NCBI GenBank assembly: GCA_963422445.2
Contig: OY729512.2
Span: forward strand, 186,001 to 250,000
Origin: G963422445 sp963422445
GTDB lineage: Bacteria; Pseudomonadota; Alphaproteobacteria; Thalassobaculales; Thalassobaculaceae
Length of the DNA stretch: 64,000 nucleotides
Direction of reading: 5' to 3'
The position numbers and the translations under genes are program-made. The notes below the pieces were generated by a model. That model searched no databases. It was not told the origin of the DNA and worked only from the letters and a program-made list of their open reading frames with translations. Shown here in pieces: positions 56,045-64,000 of this stretch. Within the stretch, counting starts at the first letter, position 1. Every line of letters starts with the position of its first letter.

Positions 56045-56502
56045 AAGCGGGACTTGCGGACTTGCCGTCACAATCTCGCGAGGCTGAGCGCATCATGGCC
56101 GTGGATGGCCCGATTCCGAAACCTTCCACGGCAGACGACAGATCGGAAAGCCGTATTTTGGCATTGCCTGTCATTTAGTTGGCGACCGATGCCGGTTCTG
56201 GAAATTCCGGTCAAGAGACGATCAGGGACGCAGGGGTTTGAACACCTTGTTCCTGCATTTCTGCAGGCAAGCCAATCCCGAATCTTCAGTTGATTTCGTC
56301 GAAGAGCGTTCCCTGCTGCGGTATGGTCGGGGCCAACACGTATCTCACGGGCCTTGTCAGTTTCGCGACCCGGCCTTCGCTTAGAGCCCGTTTCATCCAG
56401 GCGTCCACTTGTGCCTTCTGGAGCTTTATGCTGGCTTCAATGTCCAAAGGCCTTACCGGACTACCTTTAGCCACAGCGTGCAGGACGCTCATAAATGCCT
56501 AA

Positions 56503-56613
56503 ACCGCTTATGCACATGGCTCCGGTGGCACACGATGTTGCCCCCGATGTCGACTATTCCCGGCACGCCGAACGCTACATGTGCGTTTCACCGGAGCCAC
56601 GTGCATAAGCGGT
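56503..56613 (-). repeat. Short inverted-repeat element, type B copy 5 (in dprA)
   Basis: 111 bp with the family termini, in the orientation of copy 2. A perfect 8-bp duplication ATGCCTAA flanks it (56495-56502 and 56614-56621). It interrupts the DprA pseudogene between the Rossmann core and the C-terminal winged-helix piece. Confidence 0.92.
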
Positions 56614-57231
56614 ATGCCTAAAACAGATCCATATCGGAACGGTCCAGGGAGCGGCGCCGTCGGGCGCGGACGCATCGATGCGGAGTGTTTCGGCTAGTGA
56701 CGCGACAGGCGGATTTGCCGGGAACTGCGCGCCAGATACCGCTGTCACCGGTTTCAGTATTACCGGCCGTTCCGCGCCAGGTACGAACGGGCCAGGCAAC
56801 AGGCATTCGAGCGAAGACAGATCGCCGAAAAGCCATTAGGCACCCTTCCGGACAAGATGAGAACCGATACCACGCTCTCGTTGTCTGTTAACCTGCAAAG
56901 GTATCCAACCTGCCTTCAGGTCTTCAATGGTTCCATTCCAGGTTCCACCTTTACCGTTTGCGCTGCTCACCACAACCGCCGCATCGGCCAGGCAATAGAT
57001 GTACTTGTTCCTGGACATCGCATTGCCGACATTGAACCCTACGTTCGGATTGAAGAGAGAGATCAACGCCAGATGGCCGGAGAGAAGATACTCACGATAT
57101 CTTTTGGATGTTGCCGTACGTAACAGGCTGTCCGCAACGATTCCGACAACAGTACCTTCGCTCCGCAGTGCGCTCGTCATTGCGCTCTGGTCTATACCTC
57201 GGACTCCGCCTGAAACGATCGAATACCCTGA

Positions 57232-57342
57232 ACCGCTTATGCACGTGGCTCCGGTGGCACACGATGTTACCCCCGATGTCGACTATTCCCGGCACGCCAA
57301 ACGCTACATGTGCGTTTCACCGGAGCCACGTGCATAAGCGGT
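57232..57342 (-). repeat. Short inverted-repeat element, type B copy 6 (in dprA)
   Basis: 111 bp with the family termini, in the same orientation as copy 5 and only 618 bp from it. A perfect 8-bp duplication TACCCTGA flanks it (57224-57231 and 57343-57350). Because copies 5 and 6 each have their own duplication, they inserted independently, unlike the pair at 10.2-11.1 kb. Confidence 0.92.
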
Positions 57343-57642
57343 TACCCTGATTTGCAGCAGCGTCGCCAGGCGTCTCGGTAAAGGCAATGTCGTCGTTTTC
57401 AGGAAGCCGCCTGTTCCCGCAGCCGAACAGGACGGGTGGGGCCTCCCATCACAACTGACGCTTCAGCCATCCCGGATACTCTGGATCTGAACGGATCATC
57501 ACCCACAGACCCGCCCGTTGCCATTTCTCGAATGCCAGGCCAAGCGCTCCTCCATGTGCCGGAAGGCTCTCGAGTCGGGACAGCGACATCGACTGATCTT
57601 CCCAGCCGGAGAGAAGATCCTTCAATCTACCCTTTAACAACG

Positions 57643-57677
57643 TCCCTGGCTGAAGACCGTGGGTCTTCAGCCAGGGA
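57643..57677. repeat. Perfect 16-bp hairpin with 3-base loop inside the dprA remnant
   Basis: TCCCTGGCTGAAGACC (57643-57658), loop GTG, and the exact complement GGTCTTCAGCCAGGGA (57662-57677). It lies within the N-terminal coding part of the dprA remnant (encoding WLKTHGLQPG on the minus strand). No T-run follows on either side, so it is not a standard terminator. A perfect 16-bp stem inside a coding region is unusual. Confidence 0.75.
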
Positions 57678-57787
57678 GCGAAACGGCCCAATTCCTTCGG
57701 AGAAAGCGACCTGGATCTGGCCGTGTCGAATTTTCCGAACGAGACTGTAAGGAGCACTGTCGCTTCGAATTGTACGCCCGGAGTCAT

Positions 57788-58328
57788 CACGCGCTCCCGC
57801 TGCTTGAGGTTGCCAGTGTCAGAGTGCACTGGCCCGTGTGCCGAGGAAACACGGCGACAACCGTCAGAGTCCATTCGCATCCTCGCCGGATGCTGATATC
57901 GCCAGGGCCGTTCCCGCGCATGCCTTATCTTACGGATGTTCGTTGTCGCCATAATACCAAGTAGTGGCACTTTCTCAGGCCGTCGCAGGATGCTCACGCA
58001 CTGGATGTCTGGATGAAAGTCATGGCCCCGGTCGGCGGCGCGATGCGCCTTGCCGGTCACCAAAACCCTGTTCATTCGGAGGCCGATAACAGGACATCAT
58101 CGACAAAATCGTTGGTTCGTGAGCCGTTTGGCAAAGCTGAAGCCAGCAACGGTTCCAAGGCTGTATGGACCCGTCTGACCGGTTCTGAAGAAGGACTTGT
58201 GGTAACCACTGTATACCAACCAACGACACCAGAGGTGGCGGCGTGCTCCGTCGTCAATTGATCGACCACATGGTATTCGCCGGCCGGCAAGAGACGGTCC
58301 GGCATGGCCTCCAGCTAACAGCCGCGTC
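57788..58328. other. Intergenic region between dprA remnant and PBP gene
   Basis: About 540 bases. The open frame upstream of the dprA start (to 58075) is Arg-rich and shows no motif; other frames are similarly unconvincing. plsY, the usual neighbour of dprA in this group, is not seen here. No repeat-family copy is present. Confidence 0.45.
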
Positions 58329-60194
58329 TCAGAATGCGCTTTGCATGAAACTGGCCCAGATTCGGGCCGGCGCATTGCCCCCGGTTACGCCGTCCATCGG
58401 CCGAGCGTCGTCATAGCCGACCCAGACCCCGGCCACCAGCTTGTCGACATAGCCGACAAACCAGGCGTCACGATAGTTCTGGCTGGTTCCGGTCTTGCCT
58501 GCTGCCAGACTTCCGATCGCGGCCTGACGACCTGTACCGAAACGCAACACGTCCCGAAGCATACTGGTCAGTTTGTCCAGGGTTTCGCGCGAGGCCACTG
58601 CCGGAGTCCGGGGGAGCCTGTGGCGATAGATCTCATTGCCTTCAGTCGTGCCGACCGAAACGACACCGTGCGGTTCGACCGGGTAACCGGCATTGGCGAA
58701 CGCGGCATAGGCCCCGGTCAATTCAAGCAGGGTGACCTCCCCGACACCGAGCGCCAGGCTAGGCGTATCATTGAGCGCTGCCGTGATGCCGAGCTGACGC
58801 ACCAAGGCCAGAGTGCGGTGGCGCCCCATGTCCTCGGACAAACGGACCGTCGCCGCATTCAGTGAATGCGCGAGTGCTTCACGAAGCGTGACCGGTCCGC
58901 GAAATCGCCCGTCGAAATTCCGCGGCGACCATCCGTTGACTACCACTGGTGCGTCCCGAACGATGCTGTCCGGCTCGTATCCAGCGTCAAGCGCCGCAAG
59001 ATAGACAAACGGTTTGAAGGCCGAGCCCGGTTGGCGCAACGCCTGCGTCGCCCTGTTGAATTTGCTGACGGCGTAATCGCGGCCACCGACCATCGCCAAA
59101 ATGGCCCCGTCAGCCGTCATCGCGATCATAGCGGCATCGACCGTTTCAAGTCGTGGATCTTCGGACAGACCCTCGCGAATGGCCGCTTCAGCCAAGTTCT
59201 GCAAACGCCGATCCAATGTCGTCGCGATCGTCCGGTCACCACCCCGTCCGGTGTATCCGGCGGTCCGATCGAGCACCCAGTCGGCGAAGTGCCGGTAACC
59301 GCGACTGACCCCGGCCGAACCACGGATTGGCGGCGGCGTCGCCTGTGCTATCTCCGTATCGCGCCGGTCGACAAGACCGGCATCCACCATATTCATCAGA
59401 ATCTGCCGCGCCCTGTCTGCCGCACGGGCCGGACTGACCCCGGGATTGTAACGCGACGGGGCCTTCAGCAAGCCAACCAGCAGCGCGGATTCATACAGAG
59501 TGAGATGGGTCGGAGATTTCCTGAAATATTTCTGCGCTGCGGCAGCAACACCATAGGCCCCTGCGCCGAAGTAAACCCGGTTAAGATAGATCGTGAGGAT
59601 TTGTTCCTTGCTGAAGGAGGCCTCGAGCCAGAAAGACAGCAACAGTTCCTGCACCTTACGCTCGAAATTGCGATCGGCGCTGAGGAACAGATTCTTGGCC
59701 AGTTGCTGGGTCAGTGTGCTGCCGCCCTGACGGATCCCGCCATGGCGGATGTTGGTATAGGCCGCCCGGATAACCGCCTGGAAATCAACCCCGAAATGAT
59801 CGAAGAAGCGGCGATCCTCAGTCGCCAGCAAGGCATCGATCATATGCTCCGGCAATTGCGACAGCGTGACCGGGCGCCCGTGGACTGCCCCGAACGAGGC
59901 AAACTCCGAACCGTCTACAGCCAGCAGCTGGACACCGCCGCGTCGTGTCACGCGGTCAAGATTTGAAATATCCGGAAGCTGTGTCGCCTCGTAGGCCAAC
60001 AGACCGACCATGGCGATGACAAGCCAGATGCCGACAAGCAACAGCAAACGCGCGACGAAGCGGACAGGACGGAACCGACGCCGCGAGACCAGCTGTTCCG
60101 ATTTATTCTCGGGCGGCGCAGTACCGCGCCGGCCCCGCTGCTTCCGGGACCGACCGGGGTTCCGGCTGCTGTCAGCATTGTAACGCGGTGTCAT
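58329..60194 (-). CDS. Class A penicillin-binding protein (glycosyltransferase/transpeptidase)
   Basis: A 621-residue bifunctional cell-wall synthase of the PBP1A type. A basic cytoplasmic tail (about 45 residues) precedes one transmembrane anchor (VARLLLLVGIWLVIAMVGLL). The GT51 domain has LLATEDRRFFDHFGVD (catalytic Glu), RQGGSTLTQQLAKNLFL and RKVQELLLSFWLE, followed by EQILTIYLNRVYFGAGAYGV. The transpeptidase domain has SxxK in RQPGSAFKPF (Ser nucleophile), SxN in AHSLNAATV and KTG in AAGKTGTSQNYRDAWF. All catalytic motifs are present. It is shorter than E. coli PBP1A because it lacks the extra domains. It is transcribed alone. Confidence 0.94.
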   Translation of the reverse strand: MTPRYNADSSRNPGRSRKQRGRRGTAPPENKSEQLVSRRRFRPVRFVARLLLLVGIWLVIAMVGLLAYEATQLPDISNLDRVTRRGGVQLLAVDGSEFASFGAVHGRPVTLSQLPEHMIDALLATEDRRFFDHFGVDFQAVIRAAYTNIRHGGIRQGGSTLTQQLAKNLFLSADRNFERKVQELLLSFWLEASFSKEQILTIYLNRVYFGAGAYGVAAAAQKYFRKSPTHLTLYESALLVGLLKAPSRYNPGVSPARAADRARQILMNMVDAGLVDRRDTEIAQATPPPIRGSAGVSRGYRHFADWVLDRTAGYTGRGGDRTIATTLDRRLQNLAEAAIREGLSEDPRLETVDAAMIAMTADGAILAMVGGRDYAVSKFNRATQALRQPGSAFKPFVYLAALDAGYEPDSIVRDAPVVVNGWSPRNFDGRFRGPVTLREALAHSLNAATVRLSEDMGRHRTLALVRQLGITAALNDTPSLALGVGEVTLLELTGAYAAFANAGYPVEPHGVVSVGTTEGNEIYRHRLPRTPAVASRETLDKLTSMLRDVLRFGTGRQAAIGSLAAGKTGTSQNYRDAWFVGYVDKLVAGVWVGYDDARPMDGVTGGNAPARIWASFMQSAF

Positions 60195-60400
60195 TGCACG
60201 GCCTGCCAGAACATATTACCGCGAGATCATCATGATAATGGCCGATGCACCCTGTTTCATGAAAAAAAACATGCGATCCATCCTGGCTGTTACAGGACGG
60301 TCGCAACCGGGCGTCTGGTTGATCGGCTGTTACCGGCGCGTGCAATTCCGCCGGCGGTCCGGAGGCTGGCGGCGGCCTCAGTGTCTGAATCATAATGATA

Positions 60401-61132
60401 TCAATTAGTGACCGTGACCTGAATGCGTCCGAGGCGGCGCATGAGAACACGGCTCAGAGCCAGCAGGAGCCAAGCGAGGGCGCTGGCGATGGATCGCTCG
60501 AAATCTCTGGAGAGGCGCCGGCAGCGGCGCAGCCATCCGAAAGTGCGTTCGACCATCCAGCGCCGGGACATGACGGCGATCCCCTCGGTATCCCCAGGGT
60601 TTCCGATGACATCCACGGTGATCGGGCAATTCGCTTCCTTAAGCGTGCTTGCCAGCTTGTCGCCGCCATAGGCGCCGTCGACAAACACGATCTGCACCGT
60701 GTTCTGACTGGTCTGCAACGCCAGCAACAAGGGACGCGCGCCATCCCGGTCCTGGATATGCGCCGAGTGGACCTGGGCGGCATCGTCGCCGCATTCCTCG
60801 CTGCCCGCTTCGACCATCGTCACGCTCCGACTGTCGATGATGGCCGCGCTCGGGTCCGCACTAAGCCCCGACCAGGACCACGCGTAGAAATAGGTCTGAA
60901 CCGCCGTAAACGCCGGAAAATCATTCGGTAATGCCCGCCAACTGCACCCTGTCCAGAGCATGTAGACGATCGCGTTCACCACTTCGCGCAGATCTACCTG
61001 ACAGGGACGACCAAGCCGGCACGACGGTGGAAGAAGCGGGTCCAGCAAGGTCCACCCGGCATCGGTCAGATCGCTTTCGTAACGCCCCGTCTTACGGCTA
61101 TACTGCTTCCGGGTCGTCTCGTTCCAGGGCAT
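60401..61132 (-). pseudogene. IS5-family transposase with internal deletions
   Basis: A 243-residue DDE transposase of the IS5 family (IS427/IS1031-like). It begins MPWNETTRKQYSRKTGRYES with the typical LTDAGWTLLDPLLPP helix, has the first Asp in AIIDSRSV, the second in VFVDGAYGGDKL and the Glu in WMVERTFGW. Compared with family members it lacks the segment after YFYAWSWSG and the basic KKIKGRKRH block before HSAHIQDRDGA, so about 40 residues are lost without breaking the frame. It is probably inactive. One end of the element lies next to the stop of the luciferase-like gene (61211), where the minus strand reads GAGCCTGACCTAAAACTG; the other end was not found. Confidence 0.75.
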
Positions 61133-61210
61133 GATGTGCCCCCATGGTGTAAGTGTTCACCCATGAAGATACACCATGCGAGACCACCCAAACAGTTTTA
61201 GGTCAGGCTC

Positions 61211-62281
61211 TCAGACGAAAGCCTGCCTGATGCGCGCCCAGTCTTCGATCGCATCCTCGTTGCCAGGCGTCAGTTGAACCGTGAATTGCCGGTAGCCGGC
61301 ATCGCGAAGAGCTTCAATCCGCCCCTTTATGTCCGCTTCAGGTCCGGTAAAGGTAGTGTGGCGAATCAAAGCGGCCGTCACAAAGCGGCGTTCTTCATCC
61401 TTCACGAACATGAGATGGCCACGATGATTTTCCAGCCACGGCGCATCGGCCGGCTCGAAATGGCGCGCCTGTTCGACATAGGCCGCAACCGTTTCGGCGA
61501 CGCTGTCGGGAACCTTGCTACTGTTTGGCAGCCCGGCCAGCGTTTCGTCGGCAGCCCGGTGCAACAGGACACTGGCACGGGGTCCCGCTTGGGCCATTGC
61601 CCGCGGCGAATCGGCAGGTTCGCCGTCTGCCAGAATGCATCCGAGCACAAAGGCCGTCGCGTACAGGTCACCCGGCGGCCGGTCCGCCGCCGTCCAGTTC
61701 GCCTGCATGTCCTGCAAACCGGCAACCCCGTCTTCGACATCATTGAAGAACAGGATCCAGCGCGCACCGAGCCGAGCCGTCAACGCCCGCCCGCGCGGAC
61801 CATAGGCCGAAACATGCAGGCTGATCGGATCTTCGGTATTGATCAGCCCGGCACCGGGATTGAGAAACCGGATTTTTCGCCGTTTGCTGTCAAAGTCCAT
61901 CTCGACGGTTTCTCCGGCAATCAGGCTCATGACGATACGGATGTAGTCCTCCATGTCAGCCAACCTGAGAGCACCGAGCCCCATCGCCCGGCGGCCCGTG
62001 AATCCGGTGCCGACACCGAAGTCGATACGCCCCGGCGCCAGCCGGTTGAGCGATGCCAGCGCATTGGCCGCTACCGGCGCAATCCGGTTGGATGGAATGA
62101 GGACCCCCGTGCCCAACCGGATCCGGCTGGTCTTCACGGCTGTCGCCCCCATCGCCACGAAACAATCAGCGCTCAGCATCTGGGTGTCGTAAAACCAGGC
62201 GCTGGTAAATCCCAGGGCTTCGGCCCGCTCCACGACCTTCCAGGAGTCCGCCGCCGTCGCCAGGGCAATTCCGAAATCCAT
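61211..62281 (-). CDS. Luciferase-like (LLM class) flavin/F420-dependent oxidoreductase
   Basis: A 356-residue TIM-barrel oxidoreductase resembling 5,10-methylenetetrahydromethanopterin reductase-like LLM proteins. Landmarks are FGIALATAADSWKVVERAEA, GFTSAWFYDTQMLSADCFVA, RIRLGTGVLIPSNRIAPVAA and GRIDFGVGTGFTGRRAMG. ATG 62281 has GGAGG 8 bases upstream; an in-frame GTG directly before it is less likely. The acyl-CoA dehydrogenase gene starts upstream on the same strand, 30 bases away, so they are likely co-transcribed and may share a catabolic route. The stop lies next to an IS5 end. Confidence 0.87.
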   Translation of the reverse strand: MDFGIALATAADSWKVVERAEALGFTSAWFYDTQMLSADCFVAMGATAVKTSRIRLGTGVLIPSNRIAPVAANALASLNRLAPGRIDFGVGTGFTGRRAMGLGALRLADMEDYIRIVMSLIAGETVEMDFDSKRRKIRFLNPGAGLINTEDPISLHVSAYGPRGRALTARLGARWILFFNDVEDGVAGLQDMQANWTAADRPPGDLYATAFVLGCILADGEPADSPRAMAQAGPRASVLLHRAADETLAGLPNSSKVPDSVAETVAAYVEQARHFEPADAPWLENHRGHLMFVKDEERRFVTAALIRHTTFTGPEADIKGRIEALRDAGYRQFTVQLTPGNEDAIEDWARIRQAFV

Positions 62282-62311
62282 CACCGTATCCTCCCGATGA
62301 AGCCGGAGGCC

Positions 62312-63463
62312 TCAGCTCACCGTCGCGAGCAGATCCCGGCTGATGATCTCCTTCATGATTTCCGAAGAGCCGCCGGCAATCCGCGACATCCGTGCATCGG
62401 CCCAGGCCTTGGCAATCGGAACATCCCACATGTAGCCGTAGCCGCCATGCAATTGCAGGCAGTCGTCGACAATCTGGTTCAGGGTTTCGGTGCTGTACAG
62501 TTTTGCCGCGGCGGCATCTTCCGACGACAACGCGCCAGCGACATGCAGCGCAATGCACCGGTCAATGAAAGCGCGGGTCACCATGGCCTGCGTCTTGATC
62601 TCCGCCAGCTTGAACCTTGAGTTCTGGAAATCGACAATCCGGCGTCCGAAGGCTTTGCGGTCCGCAGTATAGCGCACGGTCTCCGACAGCGCCGCTTCAA
62701 TGGCGGTAGCGCAGCGGATCGCAACCACGAGCCGTTCCTGCGTCAGCTGTTCCATCAATTGCACGAAACCCCGGCCTTCCGTACCCAGAAGATTGGTGAT
62801 CGGAACCCGGACGTCCCGGAAGAACAGTTCCGACGTGTCCTGTGCCTTGCAGCCGATCTTGTCGAGATTACGGCCGCGATCAAATCCCTCACGGTCACCT
62901 TCAACGAGAATCAACGATACGCCCTTGCCGCCGAGTGTCGGATCCGTCTTGCAGGCAACGATGTAAAGATCGGCAATCTGGCCATTCGAAATATAGAGCT
63001 TCTGACCGTTGATCACGAAATGATTGCCGTCGCGGTCGGCACGGGTCTGGATACCCTGCAGGTCGGATCCGGCTGACGGTTCGGTCATGCCGATTGCGGT
63101 GACGGTGTCCCCCGACACGACCCGAGGCAGCCATTCGCGCTTCTGATCTTCCGATCCATAGGCCTGCAGATAGGGCACAATGATGTCGGAATGCAGGGGG
63201 AAGGCCGGACCGCTCGCCCCGACGCGGGCAAGTTCCTCGATCACCACGGTGCTGTGCAGGAAATCTCCGCCGGGACCACCATAATCTTCCGGCACCGAGC
63301 AGCAAAGCAGGCCTTGTTTTCCGGCCTTGCGCCAGAGGTCGCGATCGACAATTCCGGCTTGTTCCCATTCCGCGTGATGGGGAACGATTTCGGTCTCGAC
63401 AAAACGCCGCACGGCGTGCCGGAAAACGTCATGTTCTTCCGAAAACAGTGTTCTTGGCAGCAT
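62312..63463 (-). CDS. Acyl-CoA dehydrogenase
   Basis: A 383-residue FAD flavoenzyme that introduces the alpha-beta double bond into an acyl-CoA. Signature 1 is AIGMTEPSAGSDLQGIQT. Signature 2, near the C-terminus, is QIVDDCLQLHGGYGYMWDVP with GGSSEIMKEIISRDLL following. The catalytic Glu expected for medium/short-chain types lies at or before the RMSRIAGGSSEIM region. The N-terminus matches family length from MLPRTLFSEEHDVFRHAV (start 63463, preceded by GGGAAAGGG). It forms a probable operon with the luciferase-like gene. Chain length cannot be told. Confidence 0.93.
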   Translation of the reverse strand: MLPRTLFSEEHDVFRHAVRRFVETEIVPHHAEWEQAGIVDRDLWRKAGKQGLLCCSVPEDYGGPGGDFLHSTVVIEELARVGASGPAFPLHSDIIVPYLQAYGSEDQKREWLPRVVSGDTVTAIGMTEPSAGSDLQGIQTRADRDGNHFVINGQKLYISNGQIADLYIVACKTDPTLGGKGVSLILVEGDREGFDRGRNLDKIGCKAQDTSELFFRDVRVPITNLLGTEGRGFVQLMEQLTQERLVVAIRCATAIEAALSETVRYTADRKAFGRRIVDFQNSRFKLAEIKTQAMVTRAFIDRCIALHVAGALSSEDAAAAKLYSTETLNQIVDDCLQLHGGYGYMWDVPIAKAWADARMSRIAGGSSEIMKEIISRDLLATVS

Positions 63464-63813
63464 CGACCAAGCCCTTTCCCGAGGTCGCGCGCGGCCTTGC
63501 CTTGTCGCCGCAGAATGACCGGGCCATGTGGCCCGGTTCCGGCCAGATTGATGCAACGCGGTGCGAGACCAGCATGCGAGGTCCATTCTATAGCCTCGTG
63601 CCGACCGCGAATGCAAATATCGTCAGACTGGACCGGTACGATCCGGTGACAGAATCGTTCACGATCGGGCGCGTCATTGACCCCGACCCGATCGCCCGGC
63701 CAATGGCATCCTTTTACTGCAAAATTTCTCAAATGAGGCCCCTTGGCCCAAAAACGATACAAATCAATGCGCAACAGCCCGGCCCTAGTGTCCTGATTCC
63801 AAAGTTCGTACCG
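63464..63813. other. Intergenic gap before the right-edge insertion sequence
   Basis: About 350 bases upstream of the acyl-CoA dehydrogenase gene. No gene is recognised. Near the right side, TAGTGTCCTGATTCC (from 63786) has the look of an IS630 terminus with its TA target, marking the likely border of the element whose transposase lies at the window edge. Confidence 0.45.
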
Positions 63814-64000
63814 TTATGATGTTGCGGCTGCAGCGGTTTCGAGGGTCCTGAGGCAGAAGCGCTTGATGGACGCCAGGATTTCATCGGCTGTCTTGTGCCA
63901 GCGGAAGGGCTTGGGGTCCTCGTTGACGGTGTCGATGTACCCGGTGATCGCCTGCTCCAGCTCGACGGTCGATCGGTGAACCCCGCGCCGGATCTGCTTC
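63814..64000 (-). CDS. IS630-family transposase, C-terminal part (runs off window)
   Basis: The minus-strand frame entering from the right edge reads KQIRRGVHRSTVELEQAITG, YIDTVNEDPKPFRWHKTADE and ILASIKRFCLRTLE, ending at TAA (63814-63816). This is the conserved C-terminal end of IS630 transposases (xKPFxWxxxxxxI). It differs from the complete IS630 transposase at 19619, so it is a second, unrelated member of the family. The catalytic part lies outside the window. Confidence 0.8.
   Translation of the reverse strand, partial: KQIRRGVHRSTVELEQAITGYIDTVNEDPKPFRWHKTADEILASIKRFCLRTLETAAAATS

Larger units (their letters stand above)
56286..57787 (-). pseudogene. DprA (DNA processing protein) with two element insertions, stop and frameshifts
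   Basis: Remnant of dprA, whose product loads RecA on incoming single-stranded DNA. Pieces in order on the minus strand: an N-terminal part from ATG 57787 to an in-frame TGA at 57449-57451; then PPVLFGCGN; a type B element (57232-57342); the Rossmann core (IVSGGVRGIDQSAM, then GTVVGIVADSLLRTATSKRY and GHLALISLFNPNVGFNVGNA) to about 56836; a second type B element (56503-56613); and the C-terminal winged-helix tail ending GTLFDEIN at 56286. Frame changes and lost residues near 57360-57400 and 56700-56830 are not explained by the insertions. The gene cannot make a full protein. Confidence 0.85.

Noticed and set aside
4630..57342. Repeated ACCGCTTATGCAC units considered as CRISPR repeats
   Set aside because: Copies are 110-120 bp, dispersed, in both orientations, and flanked by insertion duplications; there is no regular spacing and no cas gene.
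56503..57342. Copies 5 and 6 as ends of a second composite transposon
   Set aside because: They are in the same orientation and each has its own perfect 8-bp duplication, so they inserted separately; the DNA between them is native dprA.

Overview
The window looks like a chromosomal segment of an alphaproteobacterium, most likely a Rhodospirillales-type environmental or host-associated lineage. This is inferred from gene order: argB / HAD nucleotidase / dapD / dapE / membrane protein / truA, and thrC / M16 peptidase / GNAT. It is also inferred from the many genes for CoA-ester, 2-oxoglutarate and flavin chemistry (CaiB, acyl-CoA dehydrogenase, TauD, luciferase-like monooxygenases, a dimethylglycine-dehydrogenase-like enzyme). 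The DNA is GC-rich apart from AT-rich islands around the mobile elements. There is no rRNA and no CRISPR; one tRNA-Phe(GAA) is present.

Left part (1-12.3 kb) is decaying accessory DNA. A branched-chain amino-acid ABC transporter has an intact binding protein, a livH with an in-frame TGA and a livM with two frameshifts plus a missing motif; no livG or livF follows. It joins abruptly to a broken AddA/RecB-type helicase-nuclease. After an intact amidohydrolase comes a degraded partial copy of that gene, which has itself been split by a composite mobile unit.

The most unusual feature is a family of eight short inverted-repeat elements (110-120 bp, termini ACCGCTTATGCAC...GTGCATAAGCGGT). The solo copies have 8-bp target duplications (one imperfect). 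There are two core types, A at 4630 and 9363, and B at 10174, 10987, 51986, 52454, 56503 and 57232. Two inverted B copies bracket a captured fragment of an ATPase operon, and the pair shares one outer direct repeat (TCGGATCAA). This implies that the pair moved as one composite transposon. One A copy interrupts addA and two B copies interrupt dprA.

The middle (12.3-51.7 kb) is mostly housekeeping and catabolic. It holds a split acyl-CoA carboxylase (carboxyltransferase on one strand, a tiny biotin carrier and biotin carboxylase divergent), a YrdC-like protein, tRNA-Phe, two beta-hydroxyacid dehydrogenases, TauD, an IS630 element, an autotransporter fragment and an IS4-like remnant. These are followed by an FAD/GcvT dehydrogenase, cyclophilin, CobQ, SDR, a CmcJ-type oxygenase, DNA polymerase I, a Baeyer-Villiger-type monooxygenase, a hydrolase, PCD, amidase and an orphan TRAP large permease. 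A + strand run follows: hydroxyisobutyrate dehydrogenase, CaiB, GST, glutaredoxin, nitrilase-family amidase, then arginine and lysine biosynthesis genes.

The right part (51.7-64 kb) has threonine synthase, M16 peptidase, an acetyltransferase, the dprA pseudogene, a class A penicillin-binding protein, an internally deleted IS5 transposase, a luciferase-like oxidoreductase, an acyl-CoA dehydrogenase and the 3' end of a second IS630 transposase.
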